From IDS-8 sp964607425 (GTDB lineage: Bacteria; Pseudomonadota; Gammaproteobacteria; Steroidobacterales; Woeseiaceae), in contig CAZSKQ010000002.1 of assembly GCA_964607425.1 (NCBI GenBank), positions 1 to 64,000 of the forward strand: a stretch of DNA of 64,000 nt, given 5' to 3'. The position numbers were made by a program, and so were the translations under genes. Every line of letters begins with the position of its first letter. The first letter of the stretch is position 1. The notes beneath the pieces were generated by a model. It saw only the letters and a list, made by a program, of their open reading frames with translations, searched no databases and had not been told where the DNA came from. This document shows, piece by piece, positions 23,166 to 33,545 of this stretch.

Positions 23166-26100
23166 CTACGCTGCCTGTCGCAGGGATTTGATCAATGACC
23201 CGAGCTCCGCCGCTTTCGGCTTGACCAGCCAGAACTTGGGTAGCCAGGTGCGGAAGTCGTCCAGTATCTCGGCTCCCCACGCGCTGCCGGTCAACTCCAC
23301 GTGCAGCCCGATCATCGCCCGCAAATGCTGCAGGTGCGCCTCCATGCTCTCGAGCGTCAAGCGATGAATATCGATCAGGTCGTGGTTGTAGCGGTCGACG
23401 AAGTCGCGATCGGCGTCCAGCACGTAGGCGAAACCGCCTGTCAGCCCGGCACCGAAGTTGATACCGGTGCGGCCGAGCACGACCACCATGCCGTCGGTCA
23501 TGTACTCGCAACAATGATCGCCGGCGCCCTCGATTACCGCGATCGCTCCGGAGTTGCGTACCGCGAAGCGTTCGCCGGCCATGCCGGCGGCAAAAAGCTG
23601 CCCGCCGGTCGCGCCGTACAGGCAGGTGTTGCCGATGATCGCCGTGTCGCGGGCCGTGAAGCCCGAAACCTCGGGAGGACGAATGACGATGCGGCCGCCG
23701 CCCATACCCTTGCCCACGTAGTCGTTCGCGTCGCCCGTGAGCGTCAGGTTGAGCCCGGCGACATTCCAGGCACCGAAACTCTGGCCGGCGGTACCGTCGA
23801 ACCGTACGTCGATCGGGGCATGCGCAAGCCCGGCTACCCCGTGACGGCGTGCGATTTCACCGGAAAGCCGCGCGCCGATCGACCGGTTGAAGTTCCTGAT
23901 GGTGTAGGCGAAGCTGCCACCCGACCCGGCTTCGATGGCCGGCAGGATATCCGCGACCATCTGCTCCGCCAGTTCGCCTTTGTCGAACGGCCGGTTGCGT
24001 TCGTCGATGCAGAAGTGCGCCACATCCTTGCCGGCGCCGGCGGCGGACAGGATCGGACGAAGGTCCAGCCGTTGCTGCCGCCGCGTTTCGCCGGGCTTCA
24101 GCTCGACCAGGTCCACCCGGCCGATCAGCTCTTCGATGCTTCTCGCGCCGAGCTCCGCCAGCAGCATCCGCACTTCCTCGGCGACAAAACGGAAGAAGTT
24201 CATCACCATCTCCGGCAGGCCGCTGAAGTGCTCGCTGCGCAGCACGTTGTTCTGGGTCGCGATGCCGGTGGCGCAGTTATTGAGGTGGCAAATGCGCAGG
24301 TACTTGCAGCCGAGCGCCACCATCGGCGCGGTGCCGAAGCCGAAGCTCTCGGCACCGAGCAGGGCCGCCTTGATCACGTCCAGACCCGTTTTCAAACCCC
24401 CGTCCGTCTGCAGCCGCACCTTGTGCCGCAGGTTGTTGGCCCGCAGGACCTGGTGCACCTCGGACAGGCCGAGCTCCCACGGGCTGCCGGCATACTTGAT
24501 CGAGCTCAGGGGGCTCGCGCCGGTACCGCCGTCGTAGCCGGAAACGGTAATGAGGTCGGCGTAGGCCTTCACTACGCCCGCGGCGATTGTCCCGATGCCG
24601 GGCTCGGACACCAGCTTCACCGATACGAGCGCCTCGGGATTCACCTGTTTCAGGTCGAAAATGAGCTGCGCGAGGTCCTCGATCGAATAGATGTCATGAT
24701 GCGGAGGCGGTGAAATCAGGCCGACGCCGGGCTTCGCGAACCGCAGCCGGGCGATCATCTCGTTCACCTTGTGGCCCGGTAGCTGGCCGCCTTCGCCCGG
24801 CTTCGCCCCTTGCGCGATCTTGATCTGGATGACCTCGGCGCTGACCAGGTAGGCCGCCGTGACGCCGAACCGGCCCGATGCGACCTGCTTGATCCTCGAG
24901 CGTCGCTCGCTGCCGTTCCGGGCCGGGTCTTCGCCGCCTTCGCCGGAGTTCGAGCGCGCGCCGAGGCGGTTCATGGCGATGGCCAGCGCCTCGTGCGCCT
25001 CCGGCGACAGCGCTCCCAGCGACATGCCCGCGCTGTCGAAGCGCGGCAGGATCGCCTCGGCTGGCTCCACCTCGTCGAGCGACACGCGCGGTCCCACCGG
25101 CTTCAGCCCGAACAGGTCGCGCAGGGTTGCCACCGGCCGCTCGTTGACCAGCTTCGCGTATTGCATGTAGCGGGCGAAATCCCCTGAACGCACCGCCGCC
25201 TGCAGTGTCGCGACCACGTCCGGATTGAAGCAGTGATATTCACCGTCGTGTATGTACTTCAGCAGGCCGCCCTGCCTGGGCGGCAGCCGCGGCTCCCAGG
25301 CAATGCGCGCGAGCTCGCGCTGGTCGTCCTGCAGATCCTCGAACGTCGCGCCCTGGATGCGGCTCACGGTGCCGTGAAAGCACCTGTCCACTACCTCATC
25401 GTGCAGCCCCACGATCTCGAAGAGCTGAGCGCCGCGATAGCTTGCGATGCTGGAGATCCCCATCTTCGACATGATCTTGAACAGGCCCTTGCGGATGCCG
25501 CGTCGATAGCTTCGACCGAGCTGGTGGCGGCGATCGACATTGCCGCGCTGGGCCATGGCGTGCAGGCTCTGGTAGGCGAGGTACGGGTACACGGCCGTGG
25601 CCCCGTAGCCGATCAGGCACGCGAAATGATGCGCATCGCGCGCGACGCCGGTCTCCACCACGATGTTCACGGAGCAGCGCAGCCGCGTGCGCACCAGGTG
25701 ATGGTGCACCGCGCCGGTCGCGAGCAGCGCGTGCACGGGCAGCAGGCCGGGTTTGAGGTAACGGTCGCTCAGCATGATGACGAGCAGCCCGTCGCGCGCC
25801 GCCTGCTCGGCCTCCGCGCAGATGCGGTCGAGCGCCTGCGGCAGCGATTCCGTTTCCGGCGCATTCAGGTCGATGAACGCGAACCGGTCGGCGAGCAGGC
25901 AGGGGCCCGGTCCGACGAGCTGCCGCAGCTTACGCTGTGAAAGGACGGGCGAGTTGATCACGATCTGCTCGGCGTGCTCCGGCCCGATGTCGAAGAGGTT
26001 GCGCTCCCGGCCGATCGTGGTCTGCAGCGACATCACGATGCGCTCGCGCAAGCTGTCGATAGGCGGGTTGGTGACCTGCGCGAACTGTTGCCGGAAATAG

Positions 26101-27620
26101 TCGAACGGAGAGCGTACCTGTTGCGAGAGCACCGGCATCGGCGTGTCATCGCCCATCGCCCCTACACCTTCCTGCTCGGTCTCCGCGAGCACGCTCACGA
26201 TGTCACTGAGCTCTTCCCGGCTCAGGTTGAACATCTTCTGGTAGCTCGCGAGCGTGCCCGGGTCCATCGGTTCGGCGGCCATGTGACGATCGACGAGCTC
26301 CGAGTCGAGGTAGCGCAGCCCCTGCTTCAGCCACTTCTTGTACGGCGCCCTGGCCTTGAGTTCCTGGTGCACGTCGTCCGTCCGGAGAATGCGCCCGTTG
26401 CGCAGGTCGACGGCAAGCATCTCGCCCGGTCCCAGTCGCCCTTTTTCGACGACGTCGCCGGGAGCGTAGTCGTAGACACCGATCTCGGAGGCGATCGTGA
26501 TATGGCGGTCCTTCGTGATGACGTAGCGCGCCGGCCTCAGACCGTTGCGGTCGAGGCAGCACGCGGCATAACGCCCGTCGGTAAGGACGATGCCGGCCGG
26601 TCCGTCCCAGGGCTCGACGTGGCAGTTCCAGAACTCGTAGAAGGCACGCACGTCCGGATCGAGCGCATCGACGTTCTGCCAGGCGGGCGGCATGAGGATG
26701 CGCATTGCCTGCAGCACGTCCATGCCGCCCGCGCGCAGCACTTCGAGCATGTTGTCGAGACTGGACGAATCCGAGCCGGTCAGCGAAATGATCGGCTCCA
26801 GCTCCGAGATGTCGTGCAGCTTGTCGGAGCGGAAGTTGTCGGCTCGCGCTACCGCCCAGTTGCGGTTGCCCTGGATCGTGTTGATCTCGCCGTTATGCGC
26901 GAGGAAACGGAAGGGCTGCGCGAGCCGCCACTGCGGCAGCGTGTTCGTCGAAAAGCGCTGGTGAAACAGGCAGACCGACGTCTCGAGCCGCGGGTCACGG
27001 AGATCGGGGAAGAAGCGCGGCAGGGCCTCGGGCATCACCATGCCCTTGTAGCTGAGTGTCGCGGACGAAAGACTCGCGACATACGCACTCTCGTCTACCT
27101 CGGCCATGCGGCGCTCCGCGCTCCGGCGAGCGAGGAAGAGGCGGCCGTTGAAACCGGCCCGCTGCATGCCAGCCGGCGCATTCACGAACACCTGCTCGAT
27201 ACGCGGCAACGTCGCGAGCGCCTCGTTCCCGCACACCGAGGTGTCCACGGGCACGACGCGCCAGCCGGCCGGTTCGAGTTCGGAGTCGATGAGCGCCCGC
27301 TCGATGATCCGGCGCACTTCAGCGGCACGCTCGGCATCCCGCGGCAGGAAGACGCTGCCGGCCGCGAAGCGTTCCGCCGTCAGGATACCGCAGTCCTCCG
27401 CGATCGCTCGCAGAAAACCGATCGGCGCTTTCATCAGGATGCCGCAGCCGTCGCCGGTCTTGCCGTCCGCCGCGACCGCGCCGCGGTGCGTGAGCCGCGC
27501 AAGCGCGGTGATTGCCGTCTCGACCACCCGCCGCCGTGGATGGTCGTCGAGATTGGCGATCAGGCCAAACCCGCAGCTATCCCGCTCGAAGGCCGGATCG
27601 TAGAGTCCCTGCCGGGTCAC
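23166..27620 (-). CDS. gltB: Glutamate synthase (NADPH) large subunit
   Basis: 1484 residues with the usual order: class II glutamine amidotransferase (nucleophile Cys16 in DSCGFGLIAN, implying a 15-residue propeptide), central domain, FMN-binding synthase domain, 3Fe-4S site CKYLRICHLNNC, and the C-terminal beta-helix (GXXG) domain. It makes glutamate from glutamine and 2-oxoglutarate. The GTG start overlaps the stop of a 52-codon TrpR-like ORF (GTGA), implying translational coupling. Length is normal for proteobacteria. Confidence 0.97.
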   Translation of the reverse strand: MTRQGLYDPAFERDSCGFGLIANLDDHPRRRVVETAITALARLTHRGAVAADGKTGDGCGILMKAPIGFLRAIAEDCGILTAERFAAGSVFLPRDAERAAEVRRIIERALIDSELEPAGWRVVPVDTSVCGNEALATLPRIEQVFVNAPAGMQRAGFNGRLFLARRSAERRMAEVDESAYVASLSSATLSYKGMVMPEALPRFFPDLRDPRLETSVCLFHQRFSTNTLPQWRLAQPFRFLAHNGEINTIQGNRNWAVARADNFRSDKLHDISELEPIISLTGSDSSSLDNMLEVLRAGGMDVLQAMRILMPPAWQNVDALDPDVRAFYEFWNCHVEPWDGPAGIVLTDGRYAACCLDRNGLRPARYVITKDRHITIASEIGVYDYAPGDVVEKGRLGPGEMLAVDLRNGRILRTDDVHQELKARAPYKKWLKQGLRYLDSELVDRHMAAEPMDPGTLASYQKMFNLSREELSDIVSVLAETEQEGVGAMGDDTPMPVLSQQVRSPFDYFRQQFAQVTNPPIDSLRERIVMSLQTTIGRERNLFDIGPEHAEQIVINSPVLSQRKLRQLVGPGPCLLADRFAFIDLNAPETESLPQALDRICAEAEQAARDGLLVIMLSDRYLKPGLLPVHALLATGAVHHHLVRTRLRCSVNIVVETGVARDAHHFACLIGYGATAVYPYLAYQSLHAMAQRGNVDRRHQLGRSYRRGIRKGLFKIMSKMGISSIASYRGAQLFEIVGLHDEVVDRCFHGTVSRIQGATFEDLQDDQRELARIAWEPRLPPRQGGLLKYIHDGEYHCFNPDVVATLQAAVRSGDFARYMQYAKLVNERPVATLRDLFGLKPVGPRVSLDEVEPAEAILPRFDSAGMSLGALSPEAHEALAIAMNRLGARSNSGEGGEDPARNGSERRSRIKQVASGRFGVTAAYLVSAEVIQIKIAQGAKPGEGGQLPGHKVNEMIARLRFAKPGVGLISPPPHHDIYSIEDLAQLIFDLKQVNPEALVSVKLVSEPGIGTIAAGVVKAYADLITVSGYDGGTGASPLSSIKYAGSPWELGLSEVHQVLRANNLRHKVRLQTDGGLKTGLDVIKAALLGAESFGFGTAPMVALGCKYLRICHLNNCATGIATQNNVLRSEHFSGLPEMVMNFFRFVAEEVRMLLAELGARSIEELIGRVDLVELKPGETRRQQRLDLRPILSAAGAGKDVAHFCIDERNRPFDKGELAEQMVADILPAIEAGSGGSFAYTIRNFNRSIGARLSGEIARRHGVAGLAHAPIDVRFDGTAGQSFGAWNVAGLNLTLTGDANDYVGKGMGGGRIVIRPPEVSGFTARDTAIIGNTCLYGATGGQLFAAGMAGERFAVRNSGAIAVIEGAGDHCCEYMTDGMVVVLGRTGINFGAGLTGGFAYVLDADRDFVDRYNHDLIDIHRLTLESMEAHLQHLRAMIGLHVELTGSAWGAEILDDFRTWLPKFWLVKPKAAELGSLIKSLRQAA

Positions 27621-27775
27621 TTGCGTAGCCGCTTTGCCGCCGGCGCGTAACCGTCGCTGCCCGCGGTGAGGTCCCGGGCTACCCGCGCGATGGTAGTGAC
27701 ACTCGCCAGCGCGTCGCGGAGAGCCTGTTCGGCCAACCGCCCCCGCCGTGCTGTGAGTACCTTATGGGATTTCAT
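27617..27775 (-). CDS. Internally deleted TrpR-like (YerC/HisR) ORF coupled to gltB
   Basis: 52 codons, open from ATG 27775 to TGA overlapping the gltB GTG. It is a paralogue of the 106-residue TrpR-like protein at 44522-44842 with the middle missing. The N-terminus MKSHKVLTARRGRLAEQAL matches MKPHKQITARREQLAERAL. The C-terminus SVTTIARVARDLTAGSDGY matches SVTTIGRVARYLTAGSGGY, then AAKRL in both. About 50 residues covering the core helices and the first part of the helix-turn-helix are gone, in frame. It may be a pseudogene remnant, a small peptide with a residual recognition helix, or simply a coupling leader for gltB. Codon wobble differences suggest an old duplication. Confidence 0.7.
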   Translation of the reverse strand: MKSHKVLTARRGRLAEQALRDALASVTTIARVARDLTAGSDGYAPAAKRLRK

Positions 27776-27806
27776 GCATGTACCAATGTATTAACGTACT
27801 ATAACA
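27776..27806 (-). promoter_or_regulatory. Putative TrpR-like operator and -10 box of the gltBD operon
   Basis: TGTATTAACG (27787-27796) is identical to half of the palindrome upstream of the full-length TrpR-like gene; the other half here is diverged (TACTATAACA). On the minus strand it contains TAATAC (27793-27788), a likely -10, exactly 12 bases before the ATG at 27775, the same spacing as at 44843-44854. No ribosome site precedes the ATG, so the message would have a very short leader. Confidence 0.65.
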
Positions 27807-27967
27807 CCGCCGGCCATCATCGCGAGCGATTCATGCGACGGTATCCTGGCAACCCTGCGATGAGACGCCAACGCCGCTTTGTGAACGGCGTATTGACGTC
27901 CGGTTCGCGGAGCTCTAAAAGAAAGAACCCGTATCGGTGTTTGCACCATCAGCCTTCGAGGGGGGAC
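27807..27967. promoter_or_regulatory. Intergenic region upstream of alaC
   Basis: About 160 bases between the gltBD operator and the aminotransferase start. GAGGGGGG (27958-27965) is the aminotransferase ribosome site. The in-frame extension upstream of 27968 has no homology. No other element was recognised. Confidence 0.5.
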
Positions 27968-29191
<1,224 letters not shown>

Positions 29192-29212
29192 GTGTCCGGG
29201 TTCCGGTAGCCT

Positions 29213-30397
29213 TCAGCCATTGTGGCGCTCCGCCACGCGGCGATAGGCCTCGCGAAATGGAATGCCTTCCGACATCACCAGCCGGTTGGCCTCCTCGGCG
29301 GCATGGATGTCGGGGTCGAGGCGAATCCTGCCGGGGACGAACCTGATGCCGGAGACGACCTCGGCCATGACGTCGATGCTCTCCGTCGCGAGGTCGATGG
29401 AGCGGAAGAGCGGCGGCTTCAACCGCTGCAGGTCGCGCTGGTAGCCGGAGGGCAGCTTGGCGGTGATCATCAGGCACTCGTCGAGGCAGCTGATCGCCGT
29501 GGCGGAGCCCGCGCGAACCAGCTCGAGCACGTCCGGGTTGCGCTTCTGGGGCATGATCGAGGAGCCGGTGGTCGCTCCCGGCGCCAGCTGGATGAACCCG
29601 AATTCCTGCGTATAGAAGAGGAGCAGGTCGGCGGCGAGGCGGCCGAGGTCCTGCATGACGAGCGCAAGCTCGAAGAGCAGGGTGCACTCGGCCTTGCCGC
29701 GCGATAGCTGCACTGCGGTGACCGGTGCCTGGGTCGTGGCGAAGCCCAGGCTCGCGGTGGTCGCTTCCCGGTCGATCGGCAGTCCCGGCGTGCCGTAGCC
29801 CGCGGCGCTGCCGAGAGGATTCTTGTCGAGGCGCCGCCGCGCGGCTTCGATGCCCTCCGCATCGTCCTCCAGCGCTTCGATGAAGCCGCCGCACCACAGC
29901 TCGACGGACGACGGCATGGCCTGCTGCATGTGCGTGTATCCCGGCAGGACGACGCCCTGCTCCCGGCGGCGGAGATCGCCCAGCGCTTCGCACAGCGCCT
30001 TGATGCGGGCCGGGATGTCGGTCGCGGTGTCCAGCAGGTAAAGCCGCAGCGCCGCGAGCAGCTGGTCGTTGCGCGAGCGTCCGAGGTGCACGCGCGCGCC
30101 GGCCTCGCCGATGAGCGCGGTCAACCGCGATTCGAGCGCCGTGTGCACGTCCTCGTCCTCGAGCTCGATGCGCCACTCGCCCGCGGCATGCGCTGCTTCG
30201 ATGCGGCAGAGGCCCTCGCGAATGCGCCGGCAGTCCTCCTCGTCGAGCAGGCCCGTTGCGCAAAGCATCTCGGCATGGGCGATCGATGCCCGCACGTCGT
30301 AGGGCACGAGGCGCTCGTCCAGCCGATGATCCTCACCCGCGGTGTATCTCAGCACTCGCTGGTCGAGCGGCAGCCCTTTTTCCCAGAGCCGCGTCAT
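29213..30397 (-). CDS. argH: Argininosuccinate lyase
   Basis: 394 residues. Family signatures are LGRSRNDQ, PGYTHMQQAMPSS and the catalytic loop GSSIMPQKRNPDVLELVR. It splits argininosuccinate to arginine and fumarate, the last step of the pathway. It is shorter than E. coli ArgH (457), lacking most of the small C-terminal domain, in keeping with the shorter Xanthomonas-type enzymes. Its start overlaps the argB stop (ATGA). It is the last gene of the arg operon and converges on alaC. Confidence 0.93.
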   Translation of the reverse strand: MTRLWEKGLPLDQRVLRYTAGEDHRLDERLVPYDVRASIAHAEMLCATGLLDEEDCRRIREGLCRIEAAHAAGEWRIELEDEDVHTALESRLTALIGEAGARVHLGRSRNDQLLAALRLYLLDTATDIPARIKALCEALGDLRRREQGVVLPGYTHMQQAMPSSVELWCGGFIEALEDDAEGIEAARRRLDKNPLGSAAGYGTPGLPIDREATTASLGFATTQAPVTAVQLSRGKAECTLLFELALVMQDLGRLAADLLLFYTQEFGFIQLAPGATTGSSIMPQKRNPDVLELVRAGSATAISCLDECLMITAKLPSGYQRDLQRLKPPLFRSIDLATESIDVMAEVVSGIRFVPGRIRLDPDIHAAEEANRLVMSEGIPFREAYRRVAERHNG

Positions 30398-31332
30398 AGG
30401 CCGGAGCCAGCCGCCGCCTGTTCCGCCGGTGTAAGCGCCCCGATGTCGTTCACAACCAGGGTGCCAGTGCCTTCGTTGGTGAAAATTTCGAGCAGCAGGC
30501 TGTCCGGGATCTTGCAGGAGATTACGTGCACCCGCTTCACGCCGTTGCCGAGCGCCGCCTCGATCGCCGCTGCTTTCGGCAGCATGCCGTCCGCGAGCTT
30601 GCCGCTGTCGGTGAGCTTTTTGAGGCCCGCGCGATCGACGTAGGAGATAAGCGAACCGGGATCGTTTACGTCCTCGAGTATTCCCGGGGCGTTCGTCGCG
30701 AGGATCAGCTTCTCCGCGTTGAGTTCCGCGGCGATTGCCGCCGCCACCGTGTCGGCGTTGATGTTGAGCAGGTTGCCCGCCGAATCGCAGGACAGCGGGC
30801 TGACAACCGGCATCAACGCATTGTCGAGCTGTTTGCGCAGGACGTCCGCGTCAACGGATTCGATGTCGCCGACAAAGCCGTAGTCGACCGGCTTCCCGCC
30901 CCGGCTCTGTACCGGCGGCCGGCGCAACGCGCGGATGAGCCCGGCGTCCACGCCGCTGATGCCCACCGCCGGGATTTCGAGATCCCGGCAGGAGGCGAGA
31001 ATGCGGGTGTTTATCTGCCCGTTCAGCACCATCGTGGCGATATCCAGCGACGCGCCGTCGGTCACCCGGCGTCCATCGACAAAGGTTGCGTCCAGTCCGA
31101 GCGCCGCCGCGAGCCGGGTCGATTGCGGTCCGCCGCCGTGCACCAGCACCATCCTGATTCCCACCTGGTGCAGAATGCCGACCTGCTCCATCAGGCCCCG
31201 CGTGCCGGCGGCATCGGCAAACACTTCGCCGCCGACCTTCAGCACGAAAATCTTGCCCTTGAAGAGGCGGATGTAGGGGGCCGCATGCTTCAGCGCGGAG
31301 ACGGTGCTCGCGTGATCGTGACGCTGGGTCAT
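30394..31332 (-). CDS. argB: Acetylglutamate kinase
   Basis: 312 residues of amino-acid kinase fold: FVLKVGGEVF, VHGGGPQSTRLA, NLLNINADTVAAAIA and ILATNAPGI. An N-terminal helix (MTQRHDHASTVSALKHAAPYI) and the C-terminal EIFTNEGTGTLV are features of arginine-inhibited hexameric kinases, so feedback inhibition is likely. Unlike Xanthomonas there is no fused GNAT acetyltransferase domain, so N-acetylglutamate synthase must be encoded elsewhere. The ATG at 31332 overlaps the argF' stop; the frame extends further upstream without homology. Confidence 0.94.
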   Translation of the reverse strand: MTQRHDHASTVSALKHAAPYIRLFKGKIFVLKVGGEVFADAAGTRGLMEQVGILHQVGIRMVLVHGGGPQSTRLAAALGLDATFVDGRRVTDGASLDIATMVLNGQINTRILASCRDLEIPAVGISGVDAGLIRALRRPPVQSRGGKPVDYGFVGDIESVDADVLRKQLDNALMPVVSPLSCDSAGNLLNINADTVAAAIAAELNAEKLILATNAPGILEDVNDPGSLISYVDRAGLKKLTDSGKLADGMLPKAAAIEAALGNGVKRVHVISCKIPDSLLLEIFTNEGTGTLVVNDIGALTPAEQAAAGSGL

Positions 31333-32342
31333 GCCGATCCACTCCGCCCCAGCATCTGGTGCAACACTGCCATCTGGGCCAGCATCCGGTTGCGCGCTTC
31401 GGGTAGAACGACGCTCCTCGGGCCGTCGAGCACGCGGTCGGTCACGACGACGCCCCGCCGCACCGGCAGGCAATGCATGAAACGGCAATCGGGAGCGGCG
31501 TTGTCGAACCACGGATCGTCGACGCACCAGCTTTCGAGCCCGCGCCGCCGTCGCTGGTCCCTGGGCTTGTCGCCGTAATCCGCTGTCGACGACCACGATT
31601 TCGCGTAGATGACGTGCGCACCTTCCATGGCTTCCCGGCGATCTTCGGTTTCCCTGACGCTGCCGCCAGAGGCCGCCGCCGCGGCGCGCGCTTTGCTCAT
31701 CACGGGTTCCGGCAGGGCAAAGCCTTCCGGGCGCAGCACGGTCACGTCCATACCGCGCCTGGCGGCCATGTAGAGCGTCGATGCGGGCACCGCAAGCGGG
31801 AGCGCCAGCGGATGCCAGGCCCAGCTGAGCACGAACTTGCCGCCGCTGGCCGGCACCGCGAAGTCGTTGAGCGTCTTCCAGTCTCCCAGGTTCTGGCAGG
31901 GGTGCCGGATAGCGGACTCCATGTTGATGTACGGACCGTCAATGAGATCGGTCATCGCCCGGAACTCGGTGTCGGCAAGGTCGGCATCCAGGTTGCGCCG
32001 TTCCGCGAATGCACGGATGCCGATGGCATCTCCGTACGACGCAATGACCGGCACGGCTTCCCGGATGTGCTCCGCCGCGGCTCCGTCCATCACGATACCG
32101 GGCCGCGTTTCGAGGCCGTGAATGGACATTTCGGGCGAGATGACGAACGCGCCGCCGCCCAGCCGCGTCATTGCGGCCTGGAACGAGGCGAGCGTACGCA
32201 AAGACGGGCTAAGGAACAGCAATGCGAGCACTTTGCCGCTGAGCGCGCGCGGTTCCGGGTCGCTGTGCAGGCGCGCAGCAAGTGCGAGCAGGGCAGCCAA
32301 CTCATCGTCGGAGAAGTCGGCAAGGTCGTTGAATGCTTTCAT
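31329..32342 (-). CDS. argF': N-acyl-ornithine transcarbamylase (ArgF' type)
   Basis: 337-residue transcarbamylase of the N-acetylornithine (Xanthomonas) / N-succinylornithine (Bacteroides) branch rather than ordinary ArgF. Seen: carbamoyl-phosphate loop SPSLRTLASF, GIVMDGAAAEHI, INMESAIRHPCQ, YAKSWSS and HCLPVRRGVVVTD. By hand alignment the residue matching Glu92 of X. campestris AOTCase, which helps choose acetyl against succinyl, is Ala here. The acyl group used is therefore open. The product would be N-acyl-citrulline, which needs an ArgE-type deacylase not present in this operon. Confidence 0.9.
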   Translation of the reverse strand: MKAFNDLADFSDDELAALLALAARLHSDPEPRALSGKVLALLFLSPSLRTLASFQAAMTRLGGGAFVISPEMSIHGLETRPGIVMDGAAAEHIREAVPVIASYGDAIGIRAFAERRNLDADLADTEFRAMTDLIDGPYINMESAIRHPCQNLGDWKTLNDFAVPASGGKFVLSWAWHPLALPLAVPASTLYMAARRGMDVTVLRPEGFALPEPVMSKARAAAAASGGSVRETEDRREAMEGAHVIYAKSWSSTADYGDKPRDQRRRRGLESWCVDDPWFDNAAPDCRFMHCLPVRRGVVVTDRVLDGPRSVVLPEARNRMLAQMAVLHQMLGRSGSA

Positions 32343-32354
32343 GAGCCGGAACCC

Positions 32355-33545
32355 TTAACTGTTGGCTGAAGAGCCGATGTCGTCCAGTGCGGCCGCCAGC
32401 TTTTCGGCGTCCGCGGCTTCGAGCACCAGCGGCGGCAGCAGCCGGAGCACCGCCTGGTCGCCGCTGGTGCCGGTAAGCACCCCGCGTTCGAGCAGCTTGC
32501 CCTGGATCTCGGCCGCGGGGCGATCGCAGGCAAGACCCAGCATGAGTCCCATGCCCTGGATCGAGCGCACCGGTCCTGTCACGCAACTGCCGCGAAGCTG
32601 CGCTTCCCGTGCGCGCACATTCGCCAGCAGGTTTTCGTCGCGGATCGCCTGGATAACGGCGAGTATCGCGGCCGCGGCAACCGGGCCGCCGCCGAACGTC
32701 GAACCGAGCGCGCCCGGCTTCTGCAGGGCCCCAAGTTCCTCCGTGACGAGCAAGGCGCCGCAAGGCAACCCGCCCCCCAGCGCCTTCGCGAGCGTCATGA
32801 TGTCGGGCTGGATACCATGCGCCTGCACCGCGAACCAGTGACCGGTGCGCCCCATCCCGCATTGCACTTCGTCGGCGATCAAAAGGGCCCCGACTTCCTC
32901 CGTGCGTTTGCGCAATGCGGCGACGAACTCGGCGGCAAGGTCGAAGGCGCCGCCGATTCCCTGTACCGGCTCGAAGATCACCGCCGCGGCGTCCGGCCCG
33001 ATCATCGATTGCGCCGCCGCCACGTCGTTGCGCGGGATGAACTCCACGTCGAAAGGCCGGCCGGGAAAGCCATACCACGTTTCCGCGGCTTTCCAGGTCA
33101 CGGCGGCGGCGGCCGCGGTGCGGCCGTGAAAACCCTGGGTGACGGCAAGTATCTTCTTCCTGCCGGTAGCCGTGCAGGCAATGCGCAGCGCGTTCTCGTT
33201 GGCCTCCGCGCCGCTGTTGACGAAGAACACGCGCCGCAGCTTTTCGGGTGCTATTGCCGTGAGCGCTTCCGCGGCTTCGGCGCGCACCCGCAGCGCGACG
33301 GCGTTGCTCTGGAACAGCAGCGATTCGGCCTGGCCGCCGATCGCCCGGGTCAGCCCGGGATGGCCGTAGCCGAGGCCCGCCACCGCGTGGCCGCCGTACA
33401 GGTCGAGAATGCGGCGACCGTCCGCGGTAACGATGTAGCAGCCTTCCCCGCGTACCGGAAGAAACGGGAGCTGGCCGTACACGGGCAGGGTGACGGCGGC
33501 TTCGCGCAACTGGACGTCGCGCAGCGGCTGGTGCGCTATATCCAT
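32355..33545 (-). CDS. argD: Acetylornithine aminotransferase
   Basis: 396-residue class III PLP aminotransferase. It has FVNSGAEANENALR, VTQGFHGRT, EPVQGIGG, DEVQCGMGRTG and the PLP lysine in DIMTLAKALGGG. It converts N-acetylglutamate semialdehyde to N-acetylornithine using glutamate. The start at 33545 overlaps the last 10 bases of argC. Size and motifs match ArgD of proteobacteria. It may also serve in lysine synthesis, as ArgD often does. Confidence 0.94.
   Translation of the reverse strand: MDIAHQPLRDVQLREAAVTLPVYGQLPFLPVRGEGCYIVTADGRRILDLYGGHAVAGLGYGHPGLTRAIGGQAESLLFQSNAVALRVRAEAAEALTAIAPEKLRRVFFVNSGAEANENALRIACTATGRKKILAVTQGFHGRTAAAAAVTWKAAETWYGFPGRPFDVEFIPRNDVAAAQSMIGPDAAAVIFEPVQGIGGAFDLAAEFVAALRKRTEEVGALLIADEVQCGMGRTGHWFAVQAHGIQPDIMTLAKALGGGLPCGALLVTEELGALQKPGALGSTFGGGPVAAAAILAVIQAIRDENLLANVRAREAQLRGSCVTGPVRSIQGMGLMLGLACDRPAAEIQGKLLERGVLTGTSGDQAVLRLLPPLVLEAADAEKLAAALDDIGSSANS

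Noticed and set aside
25974..27650. 558-codon plus-strand open frame opposite gltB
   Set aside because: Antisense shadow of gltB with no recognisable motif.
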